A stretch of 6,711 nt of DNA. Origin: Bordetella parapertussis (GTDB lineage: Bacteria > Cyanobacteriota > Cyanobacteriia > PCC-6307 > Cyanobiaceae). The stretch lies in NCBI GenBank assembly GCA_943324725.2, contig CALPMR020000168.1, positions 1 through 6,711 on the forward strand, written 5' to 3'. A model generated the notes under the pieces. That model searched no databases and was not told the DNA's origin. It was given only the letters and a program-made list of their open reading frames with translations. The translations under genes and the position numbers were made by a program. Below are positions 1 to 5,535 of the stretch, in pieces. Numbering within the stretch: position 1 is the first letter of the stretch; every line of letters starts with the position of its first letter.

Positions 1-1393
1 CGAGATTCTTGAGTTTTACAAGGTCAACGCCGCGATTCGCGATGCGCTCAAGCCCCGGGTGGAGCTCCCCTCCGGCGGCTACGTGATCATCGAGCCCACC
101 GAGGCGCTCACCGTCATCGACGTCAACTCGGGCTCCTTCACCCGCTCCGCCAATGCCCGGGAAACCGTGCTCTGGACCAACTGCGAGGCGGCGGTTGAAA
201 TTGCCCGTCAGCTGAAGCTGCGCAACATCGGCGGCGTGGTCGTGATCGATTTCATCGACATGGAGTCGCGGCGCGATCAGCTGCAGTTGCTCGAGCACTT
301 CACCCAGGCCGTGCGCCACGATTCGGCGCGTCCCCAGATCGCCCAGCTCACCGAACTGGGCCTGGTGGAACTCACCCGCAAGCGCCAGGGGCAGAACATC
401 TACGAACTGTTCGGCCGTGCCTGCCCCAGCTGTGGGGGCCTCGGCCATGTCGCCGTGCTGCCCGGCCGCGACACCCTCCAGCCCCTCGCCACCGTCTCCG
501 GACTGGTGCGTTCGGCGGCCTCGGCCCGGTCCGAGGCCTTCGTTCCGGCCCCGGCGACCGCTGCTGCTGAGGGTTCCGGCCGTCGCCGCCGCGGCGGCCG
601 CGGTGGTCGCGGTTCCGAAACCGCTGAACTCGCTGGCTACGGCGAGCCCACTGTCGTCCCGGTTTTTGAACCTGCCGCGGCGGAGCGAGTCGAGCGGGTC
701 GAGCGAGGCGAGCGCAGCGAGCGGGGATCCGACACGGCCCTGCGCCGCACGGAGCACGAGCTGGTGGCCGTGCCGATGGAACCCCAGCAGGAGCTGGTCT
801 ACGGCTGGCTTGGTCTGAGTCCTGCCCTGCTGCTCGATCCGCTGCCCACGGGCGACAACGTCCTGGTGCGGGTGGTCCGGCCGGGGGCCGATGCCGAGGC
901 CGTGCTCGAGGAGGCGCGGCAGCAGCTGGCCGCGGCCGGCTCCCGCCGCCGCCGCCGTGGTCGTGGCGGCAGCGAGGGGCGCACTGACACCAGTGCGGAC
1001 GACAGTGGCGATCGAGCTGGCGATCGCAGCGGTGACACCAGCGGTGATCGAGGCGCCGATCGAGTTTCTGATCGAGGTGGCTACGGCAGTGCGCCGGATG
1101 TCCATGGCTGGGGCGACAGCGGCGGGGCCGAAGGCCGGGACAGCCTGCCTGTCGTGGAGATCACGCCGTTGCCGATCGATTTCCCGGGCAGCGGGGTGGC
1201 CGCCGAGGTGGTCACGGTGGAGGTGCCGGCACGCCGCCGTCGCGGTTCCAGTCGCAGCGCGGCCACTGCCGCCCTTGTCGAGGCACCGCCCCTGGAAGCC
1301 GTGGCCGAAGCCCCGGTGGCTGCCAGCTCCCAGGAGGCCGACGACTCGGGTGAACCCCGCCGCCGCCGCCGCCGTTCTTCCGCCAGCGACTGA
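1..1393 (+). CDS. rne: Ribonuclease E, C-terminal part (5' end outside window)
   Basis: RNase E is the single-strand endoribonuclease that starts mRNA decay and processes rRNA and tRNA. The reading frame is open from base 2, so the S1 and RNase H-like parts lie to the left; 463 residues are visible, numbered here from base 2. Residues 1-150 are the end of the catalytic core. Asp40 in TVIDVNSGS and Asp83 in VVIDFIDM match the two metal-binding aspartates of the DNase I-like subdomain (E. coli D303 and D346). CPSC at 141-144 matches the zinc-link cysteines that join protomers. The remaining ~310 residues are a low-complexity tail with Arg/Gly patches (nt ~578-617 and ~941-980), two short tandem repeats, and one ordered-looking island, [14 protein letters not shown] (nt 800-841). 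The tail ends [20 protein letters not shown] is the cyanobacterial nonapeptide reported to bind PNPase. GTG at 59 is internal, not a start. Identification is secure. Confidence 0.96.
   Translation, partial: EILEFYKVNAAIRDALKPRVELPSGGYVIIEPTEALTVIDVNSGSFTRSANARETVLWTNCEAAVEIARQLKLRNIGGVVVIDFIDMESRRDQLQLLEHFTQAVRHDSARPQIAQLTELGLVELTRKRQGQNIYELFGRACPSCGGLGHVAVLPGRDTLQPLATVSGLVRSAASARSEAFVPAPATAAAEGSGRRRRGGRGGRGSETAELAGYGEPTVVPVFEPAAAERVERVERGERSERGSDTALRRTEHELVAVPMEPQQELVYGWLGLSPALLLDPLPTGDNVLVRVVRPGADAEAVLEEARQQLAAAGSRRRRRGRGGSEGRTDTSADDSGDRAGDRSGDTSGDRGADRVSDRGGYGSAPDVHGWGDSGGAEGRDSLPVVEITPLPIDFPGSGVAAEVVTVEVPARRRRGSSRSAATAALVEAPPLEAVAEAPVAASSQEADDSGEPRRRRRRSSASD
683..724 (+). repeat. 9-nt tandem repeat inside rne (about 4.7 copies)
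   Basis: The units are GAGCGAGTC, GAGCGGGTC, GAGCGAGGC, GAGCGCAGC and a partial GAGCGG. They are in phase with the rne frame and encode ER followed by V, V, G or S. The repeat adds alternating acid/base charge to the disordered RNase E tail and probably arose by slippage. Confidence 0.85.
1007..1078 (+). repeat. 12-nt tandem repeat inside rne (six degenerate copies)
   Basis: Six consecutive 12-nt units share a core close to GGCGATCGAGNN and encode the tetrapeptides [20 protein letters not shown] and SDRG. They keep the rne frame. The second unit creates an exact HIP1 octamer. The expected role is a flexible linker; the copy number probably varies between strains. Confidence 0.85.
1020..1027. 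other. HIP1 palindrome GCGATCGC
   Basis: This is an exact copy of the Highly Iterated Palindrome 1 octamer that is over-represented in many cyanobacterial genomes. It sits within the 12-nt repeat of rne. I noticed only this copy in the window, so it is weak support for cyanobacterial origin and may be incidental to the repeat. Confidence 0.7.
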
Positions 1394-1396
1394 AGG
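1392..1396 (+). promoter_or_regulatory. Shine-Dalgarno for rnhB
   Basis: GAAGG overlaps the rne TGA stop and lies 5 nt before the GTG at 1402. It supports that GTG as the rnhB start and suggests that ribosomes finishing rne can reinitiate on rnhB. Confidence 0.55.
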
Positions 1397-1401
1397 CGCC
1401 C

Positions 1402-2049
1402 GTGGCCCGATCAAGGTCGACCAGTCCGGAGGACGCCAGCGCCGATCCCTGGGCTGGTCGCCCACCCCACCATTGTGCCGGGGTGGATGAGGTCGGTCGG
1501 GGCTCGCTGTTCGGGCCGGTGCTGGCCGCGGCGGTCGTGCTCACGGCTGAGGCTGCCGCTGTCCTGGCCGCCGCTGGTCTCACCGACAGCAAGAAGCTCT
1601 CACCCCGACGCCGAGCGGCTCTGGTGCCCCTGATCCACCAGCAGGCAACGGCCTGGGGGATTGGTCAGGCCAGTGCAACGGAGATCGATCGTTCTGGCAT
1701 CCGGGGCGCCACGGAGTCGGCGATGCTGCGGGCCCTGCAGCGGCTCCCAGCTGCGCCGGGTCTGTTGATTGTCGATGGCGTGCTGCCGCTGCGGGGCTGG
1801 CCTGGTGAGCAGGTCACCCTGATTGGCGGCGACAGTCGCTGCGGGGCGATTGCGGCGGCCAGTGTGCTGGCCAAGGAGGAGCGCGATGCCCTGATCCGCC
1901 GGCTGGCGTTGCGGTTTCCCGGCTACGGCCTTGAACGTCACGCCGGCTATGGCACGGCCCTGCATCGCCAGGCCCTGTTGCGGCTCGGCGCTTCCCCCCT
2001 GCATCGCCTCAGTTTCCTGGGAGCCATCCTTCCTTCCCCCGGGGGCTAG
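1402..2049 (+). CDS. rnhB: Ribonuclease HII
   Basis: RNase HII cuts the RNA strand of RNA-DNA hybrids and removes single ribonucleotides misincorporated in DNA, in the cytoplasm. The 215-residue product has the family's DEDD metal site: Asp29-Glu30 in AGVDEVGRG, Asp125 in LLIVDGVLP and Asp144 in [11 protein letters not shown] (32-34) and the tyrosine of HAGYGT (Tyr183) are the elements used to read the ribonucleotide-DNA junction. TDSKKLS (61-67) and AAASVLAK (151-158) are further family signatures. About 25 residues precede the core; they are poorly conserved in type and could be partly non-native, but the GTG start has a good Shine-Dalgarno and sits 8 nt after rne. It is probably cotranscribed with rne. 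The stop codon overlaps the stop of the convergent DUF1997 gene. Confidence 0.96.
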   Translation: MARSRSTSPEDASADPWAGRPPHHCAGVDEVGRGSLFGPVLAAAVVLTAEAAAVLAAAGLTDSKKLSPRRRAALVPLIHQQATAWGIGQASATEIDRSGIRGATESAMLRALQRLPAAPGLLIVDGVLPLRGWPGEQVTLIGGDSRCGAIAAASVLAKEERDALIRRLALRFPGYGLERHAGYGTALHRQALLRLGASPLHRLSFLGAILPSPGG

Positions 2050-2558
2050 GTATCGCCGCACCAGGCCTGAAAGTCGGACATCAGCTGCTGGCCCACCCGA
2101 TTGCGAATGCCGAGCAGGATGCCGGCCAGGACCGAGCGTCCTGTGGCTTCCAGAACCCTGGCGGGAATCAGTTTCAACAGCGGCGGCTGGCTGACGCTGA
2201 CCGACAGACAGGCTTCGCCGGCCAGTCCGATCGGGGAAGGTTGCAGCCAGGAATGGAGCTGCAGCTGGAAGTCGTCCACCAGCCCGAGGCCCTCCAGCTG
2301 GCAGTCGAGGGCTTCGAGCTCCAGGCGATCGTCCTGGTGACAGGCCCGCAGTTCCACGATCGGCTGGATCTGCAGTTGAAACACCTGCACCCGCGTCACC
2401 GTGTAGCGGTAGTGGCCGGGGCCCAGGGTCACCAGCTGCTGTGGATCGAGCAGGGCCGTCACCACCCGGTCTTCCTGGCTGAGATAGGCGGCCAGGCGAT
2501 CGTTCGAATCGGCGATCGGCAAGGTCAGCTGCTGACTTGAACTGAAGGCCAGGGGCAT
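2046..2558 (-). CDS. DUF1997 family protein
   Basis: This is a 170-residue protein of unknown function that I assign to DUF1997, a family found mainly in cyanobacteria and plant plastids. Recognition rests on overall pattern: an N-terminal [13 protein letters not shown] strand, then [18 protein letters not shown], a [15 protein letters not shown] strand, and a long alternating hydrophobic/polar series. That series suggests a mostly beta, lipocalin- or START-like barrel ending in a C-terminal helix ([16 protein letters not shown]). There is no signal peptide, membrane segment or cysteine metal motif, so it is probably cytosolic. No clear Shine-Dalgarno precedes the ATG. The gene is divergent from pheA and convergent with rnhB, so it is probably monocistronic. 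Function cannot be inferred from the sequence, and the family call is from memory of its features. Confidence 0.82.
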   Translation of the reverse strand: MPLAFSSSQQLTLPIADSNDRLAAYLSQEDRVVTALLDPQQLVTLGPGHYRYTVTRVQVFQLQIQPIVELRACHQDDRLELEALDCQLEGLGLVDDFQLQLHSWLQPSPIGLAGEACLSVSVSQPPLLKLIPARVLEATGRSVLAGILLGIRNRVGQQLMSDFQAWCGDT

Positions 2559-2565
2559 GACCAGC

Positions 2566-2579
2566 TGGCCGGCAGGCCA
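2566..2579. other. Small hairpin between divergent DUF1997 and pheA starts
   Basis: The arms TGGCC and GGCCA enclose a GGCA tetraloop, next to a CCAGCTGG palindrome at 2561-2568. It lies in the short gap between the two divergent genes, where both promoters must be. It could be an operator or 5' UTR structure, or chance in a GC-rich sequence. Confidence 0.25.
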
Positions 2580-2581
2580 TG

Positions 2582-2587
2582 ATCCTA
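2582..2587 (-). promoter_or_regulatory. Possible -10 element for the DUF1997 gene
   Basis: On the minus strand this reads TAGGAT, four of six matches to TATAAT, ending about 23 nt before the DUF1997 ATG. No convincing -35 hexamer is visible. It is tentative; it would place the promoter inside the 56-bp gap if pheA starts at 2615. Confidence 0.2.
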
Positions 2588-2614
2588 TCGGCCCACTTTG
2601 CCTTCGCTCTCGCC

Positions 2615-3460
2615 ATGCGTCTTGCCTTCCTCGGTCCCGTCGGCACCTACGGCGAGCAGGCGGCCCGGAAGCTGGCCGAGCTGGAGCGCTTCGCTGACGT
2701 GCTCTATGTGCCCCAGCAGGGCATCCGCGCCGTGATCCAGGCCCTGGCCGCGGGCCAGTGCGAGGCGGCGGTGGTGCCGGTGGAGAACTCGGTGGAAGGG
2801 GGGGTGACAGCCTGCCTCGATGCTCTCTGGGAGCATGGAGAGCTGGCGGTGGCCCACGCCCTGGTGCTGCCGATCCGTCATGCCCTGGTTGGCAGTGGCC
2901 CGGTGGAGGGGGTCAGCGAGGTGCTCTCCCATCCCCAGGCCCTGGCCCAGTGCAGTCAGTGGTTGGCGGAGCATCTGCCCAGCGCCCTGCAGCTGCCCAC
3001 CAGTTCCACCGCCGAGGCGGCCCGGATGGTGCGCGGCAGCCGCTTCCGTGCCGCCATCGCCTCCCGGGAGGCGGCGGCGGAGCATGGTCTGGAGGTGCTG
3101 GATTATCCGATCAACGATGTGGCCGGCAACTGCACCAGATTTCTGTTGCTGCGTCGTGGCCCCCGTCTGCAGCAGGGACCACTGGCCAGCCTGGCCTTCT
3201 CGCTGCATTCCAATCAACCCGGGGCGTTGCTGCAGGCCCTGGGTTGCTTTGCCCAGCAGGGGCTGAACATGAGCCGCATTGAGTCACGGCCCTCCAAGCG
3301 CGAGATGGGGGAATACATCTTTTTCGTCGATCTCGAGCTGGCCCAGGGGGCCGAGCCGCTTGAGCAGGCTCTGGCCGAGCTTCAGCCTCTCTGTGAGCAC
3401 CTGGCCCTGTTCGGTGCCTATCCGCTCACGAATCTGGCGCTTGATCAACCGGTGGCCTGA
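2615..3460 (+). CDS. pheA: Prephenate dehydratase (monofunctional)
   Basis: It converts prephenate to phenylpyruvate, the committed step to phenylalanine, in the cytosol. From the ATG at 2615 it has 281 residues, normal for a dehydratase without a chorismate mutase domain. Residues 1-178 form the PDT domain: FLGPVGTYGEQAA at the N terminus, VVPVENSVEGGV at 53-64 and the catalytic-site NDVAGNCTRF at 167-176, with the TRF threonine. Residues ~190-272 form an ACT domain with SNQPGALLQAL and IESRPSK, the GALV- and ESRP-type motifs that bind phenylalanine for feedback inhibition. An in-frame ATG at 2579 would add 12 hydrophobic residues. I prefer 2615 because it matches usual family starts and leaves room for divergent promoters, although neither ATG has a strong ribosome-binding site. 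It converges on the methyltransferase gene. Confidence 0.95.
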   Translation: MRLAFLGPVGTYGEQAARKLAELERFADVLYVPQQGIRAVIQALAAGQCEAAVVPVENSVEGGVTACLDALWEHGELAVAHALVLPIRHALVGSGPVEGVSEVLSHPQALAQCSQWLAEHLPSALQLPTSSTAEAARMVRGSRFRAAIASREAAAEHGLEVLDYPINDVAGNCTRFLLLRRGPRLQQGPLASLAFSLHSNQPGALLQALGCFAQQGLNMSRIESRPSKREMGEYIFFVDLELAQGAEPLEQALAELQPLCEHLALFGAYPLTNLALDQPVA

Positions 3461-3489
3461 GCTCCCGCGTCTGGGCCTGCGCTCAGGCC
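3454..3489. terminator. Hairpin spanning both stops of pheA and the methyltransferase gene
   Basis: The 9-bp perfect arms GGCCTGAGC (3454-3462) and GCTCAGGCC (3481-3489) enclose an 18-nt loop that can form a further CCC/GGG pairing. The pheA TGA lies in the left arm and the methyltransferase TGA in the right arm. It is probably a bidirectional terminator or mRNA end-protecting structure for two converging transcripts. There is no strong T-tract on either side (only TTT at 3494-3496 on the plus strand). Confidence 0.5.
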
Positions 3490-4463
3490 TCAGGTTTGCG
3501 CCCCCGGAACACGCCGAACTGCATCAGACCACTGCGAAAGGCCCAGTCCATCAGCAGCAGGGTGGGTGTTTCCCTCAGTCCCTGCAACACGGCCGCTGGG
3601 CCCAGCCCCAGGACGGCGCCAGGGCGGCGCAGACCCTCGAGGATCGAGTCGACCCAGGAGGGCTGGGTGGCACGGGTCCAGTCGCCTGTCTCGACGCTCA
3701 TGCCGCCGGACCAGGGGCTCTGCTCCAGGTTCCGCTGCAGGGAGCGGATGCTGGCGAATTCGGGGTGAGCCCATTGGTCGAGCAGCTGGCGCATCACCCA
3801 GCGCTCTGGTCGGCTCATGGTGCCATCGGCCGGATCGCGGCGGTTCCAGTCGGCCACCGCCAGCAGACCGCCGGGGCTGAGCACGCGCAGCAATTCATCG
3901 GCGTAGCGCTGCTTGTCGGGCATGTGGGGCCCGGCCTCCACGCTCCAGACGGCATCGAAGCCGTCGGCGGCGCTGTTGCCATCCGGCAACTCCAGGGCCA
4001 GGGCATCCATCACGGCAAAGCGGCAGTGAGGCAAGGCGCTGGGGGTGAGCTCCCGGGCCCTGGCGATCTGGCCCGGGCTGATGCTGATGGCCAGCACGTC
4101 AAAGCCGTAGTCGTGGGCGAGGATGCGGGCGCTGCCACCGATGCCGCAGCCCACATCCAGCACCCTGGAGCCTGGCGGCAACTGGTCCAGGCCGCTCCAG
4201 CGCACCAGTTCATGCACGAACGCCACCTTGGCGGCGCGAAAATCACGCGGGCCGGAGGGATCGCCGTAGTGCCCCAGGTGCACATGGTCGCCCCAGAGAT
4301 TCTCCAGCAGCCTGTCGGCGGTCCAGCGGTCATAGGCGTCAGCCACGGTGGCCGTGCCGACGAATCGGCGATTGCGGCGCAGCCAGATCGCCAGGGCCAC
4401 CAGGGCGAGTCCGAGCAGCAGGGACAGCAGCAACCAGGCCTGCGGGTTGGCGCCGAGCCTCAC
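3483..4463 (-). CDS. 2-methyl-6-phytyl-1,4-benzoquinone / 2-methyl-6-solanyl-benzoquinone methyltransferase
   Basis: This SAM-dependent methyltransferase should add a ring methyl group in the tocopherol and/or plastoquinone pathway at the membrane. The 326-residue product begins with one hydrophobic segment (residues 10-28, followed by RRNRR), a membrane anchor with basic residues on the cytosolic side. The SAM-binding motif I is VLDVGCGIGG at 101-110. The order of motifs closely follows Synechocystis Sll0418 as I remember it: ADAYDRWTAD, WGDHVHLGHYGDP (58-69), VWSVEAGPHMPDK (172-184), ADWNRRD (204-210) and RQLLDQWAHPEFASI (225-239). The GTG start overlaps the stop of the upstream LON-domain gene in GTGA, so it is very probably translated by coupling. 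Whether MPBQ or MSBQ is the main substrate cannot be told from sequence; a related gamma-tocopherol methyltransferase is less likely because of the anchor and the WGDHVHLGHYGDP motif. Confidence 0.9.
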   Translation of the reverse strand: MRLGANPQAWLLLSLLLGLALVALAIWLRRNRRFVGTATVADAYDRWTADRLLENLWGDHVHLGHYGDPSGPRDFRAAKVAFVHELVRWSGLDQLPPGSRVLDVGCGIGGSARILAHDYGFDVLAISISPGQIARARELTPSALPHCRFAVMDALALELPDGNSAADGFDAVWSVEAGPHMPDKQRYADELLRVLSPGGLLAVADWNRRDPADGTMSRPERWVMRQLLDQWAHPEFASIRSLQRNLEQSPWSGGMSVETGDWTRATQPSWVDSILEGLRRPGAVLGLGPAAVLQGLRETPTLLLMDWAFRSGLMQFGVFRGRKPEA

Positions 4464-5134
4464 TCCCGGCCCCCGGTGTTGCCTTCATCCAGGGAGGTGA
4501 AGGTGTCCTTGAGCACGGTGCGTGCCGCCAGCTGGCGGCGTGTCTGGTCCAGCAGTTCGTATTCCTGGCGCAGCCGTTCTCCGGTGTCGGTGATCTCCAG
4601 CAGGGCCTGCTGATGGTCGGCCACCGGTCCACCGAGATGGGCACCGATCCAGAAAGACAACTCCCTGGGTAGATCGGGCAGATCAGCCGGCAGGGAGGAG
4701 GGTTTGCCGATCAACTTGCCGGTGAGTTCAACCACATCCCGCAGGGCCTGGGAGACGTCGGTGGTCAGGGTTTCCAGCTCGTCGTGGCTGTCACTGATTT
4801 CGTCTTCGATCCAGCTGACCAGGCCGACCCGGAATGGGGCATCACGCACAATGTCGAGCACACGGAAACGCTGCTGTCCCATCGTGACGATGTTGCTGCG
4901 ATCGTCCTCCTGGTTCTGGCAGTGCAGGATTTCGGCGCAGCAGCCGACTCCGGCCATCTGATTCTCCTGGGGGTCCCAGCGCACAACCCCGAAGCGGCGA
5001 TCTTCGGCCATCACCGTGCGCAGCATCATGCGATACCTGGGCTCAAAGATGTGCAGCGGCAACACCTCCTGGGGGAAGAGCACCACATCCGGCAAGGGGA
5101 ACAGGGGGAGTTCCCGCACAGCAAGGTCGCTCAC
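4460..5134 (-). CDS. LON substrate-binding-domain protein (no protease domain)
   Basis: The 224-residue protein resembles the N-terminal (LAN/PUA-like) domain of Lon protease, which recognises substrates. The signature is at the start: VRELPLFPLPDVVLFP (6-21), LPLHIFEPRYRMM (25-37), then FGVVRW, VGCCAEI (63-69) and NIVTMGQQRFRVL (81-93). A helical C-terminal half follows with SFWIGAHLGGP (160-170) and EYELLDQTRRQLAARTVLKD (191-210). There is no AAA+ ATPase or Ser-Lys protease domain, and its length is normal for stand-alone cyanobacterial members, so it is not a truncated Lon. Its role is unknown; protein quality control or an adaptor function is a guess. I chose the GTG at 5134 because family members start MSDL-VRELPLFPL; an ATG at 5167 would add 11 residues, and neither has a well-spaced Shine-Dalgarno. 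It is first in a two-gene unit with the quinone methyltransferase. Confidence 0.88.
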   Translation of the reverse strand: MSDLAVRELPLFPLPDVVLFPQEVLPLHIFEPRYRMMLRTVMAEDRRFGVVRWDPQENQMAGVGCCAEILHCQNQEDDRSNIVTMGQQRFRVLDIVRDAPFRVGLVSWIEDEISDSHDELETLTTDVSQALRDVVELTGKLIGKPSSLPADLPDLPRELSFWIGAHLGGPVADHQQALLEITDTGERLRQEYELLDQTRRQLAARTVLKDTFTSLDEGNTGGRE

Positions 5135-5239
5135 GCCTGCAGGATGCCGACTGGGGCACCGGTGCATGGACCTGGATGGCCCCAGCGATGGGGAGAGCGG
5201 ATCAGGTAACGCAACGAGTCGGCGCCGAAGTTGGCCTGA

Positions 5240-5245
5240 ATCCTA
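5240..5245 (-). promoter_or_regulatory. Possible -10 element for the LON-domain/methyltransferase unit
   Basis: On the minus strand this reads TAGGAT, the same hexamer found upstream of the DUF1997 gene, about 105 nt before the GTG start. No good -35 is seen; a GC-rich inverted repeat occupies roughly where it would lie. This is low-confidence. Confidence 0.18.
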
Positions 5246-5281
5246 GAAAGAACAATCCGGCCCCGGCAGGTCTGGGGCCGG
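5246..5281 (-). terminator. Rho-independent terminator, minus strand
   Basis: Eight-base-pair perfect arms CCGGCCCC (5257-5264) and GGGGCCGG (5274-5281) with a 9-nt loop are followed on the minus strand by ATTGTTCTTTC (5256-5246), which is 7 T in 11. This is the best classical terminator in the window. It would end transcription arriving from rpsJ or from an RNA encoded just upstream, directly ahead of the LON-domain gene's promoter region. Confidence 0.6.
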
Positions 5282-5324
5282 CGTGGAAGCGCAGTGAAGC
5301 CCCTCAGAAGGGGGGATTGGGAGG

Positions 5325-5361
5325 GCCAAGAGCCAGCAGGTTGCCGTGGCTCGACCTTGGC
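5325..5361. repeat. Bulged inverted repeat in the rpsJ-LON intergenic region
   Basis: The arms GCCAAG-AGCCA (5325-5335) and TGGCT-cgac-CTTGGC (5347-5361) form 11 base pairs interrupted by a 4-nt bulge, with an 11-nt loop. The two-part match on both sides of the bulge argues for a selected RNA structure rather than chance. Confidence 0.5.
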
Positions 5362-5388
5362 GCTCAAAGTCTCGGAGTTGGCGGAGAT

Positions 5389-5433
5389 TCAAGGTCGCCC
5401 TGCCTGAATCGCAGCAGGGACGACCGGTGTTGA
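5389..5433. repeat. Long bulged inverted repeat in the rpsJ-LON intergenic region
   Basis: The inner arms GGTCG-CCCTGC (5393-5403) and GCAGGG-a-CGACC (5414-5425) pair over 11 bp with a single bulged A. Outer TCAA (5389-5392) and TTGA (5430-5433) add 4 bp across a GGTG bulge. The loop is 10 nt, CTGAATCGCA. It is a strong hairpin on either strand. Confidence 0.55.
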
Positions 5434-5535
5434 GAGCGGCAGAGCCCCATCCATCGCACTGAAGGCCATGCTTCGGAGCTCAGGGTCGCCGCGGCTGAAC
5501 CGCTGGACTGATCGCAGCAGTCAGGAGTTGCTGGG

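Noticed and set aside
891..1490. A 199-codon open frame overlapping the rne tail and rnhB start
   Set aside because: It is a shifted reading of the repetitive Arg-rich rne tail, with no motif and no ribosome-binding site.
2036..2045. CCCCCGGGGG palindrome just before the rnhB stop as a terminator
   Set aside because: It has no loop and no T-tract and lies within rnhB coding sequence, so it cannot fold into a normal terminator hairpin.
1600..2646. A 348-codon open frame on the minus strand across rnhB and the DUF1997 gene
   Set aside because: It is antisense to rnhB and out of frame with DUF1997, both of which have real family signatures. Its own translation resembles nothing and is rich in Arg, Pro and Gly.
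3279..4613. A 444-codon open frame on the plus strand, mostly opposite the methyltransferase gene
   Set aside because: It begins inside pheA in another frame and runs antisense to a clearly recognised gene. Its translation has low-complexity, non-family composition. In GC-rich DNA the frame opposite a coding strand often stays open.
4460..5134. A truncated Lon protease pseudogene
   Set aside because: The length and C-terminal helical region match stand-alone LON-domain proteins, the frame is intact, and no remnants of AAA+ or protease domains lie downstream.
5131..5433. Short open frames of 78-85 codons on both strands of the rpsJ-LON gap
   Set aside because: They lack recognisable motifs, overlap inverted repeats and each other, and one runs into the LON-domain coding start. 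They are more likely chance frames than genes.
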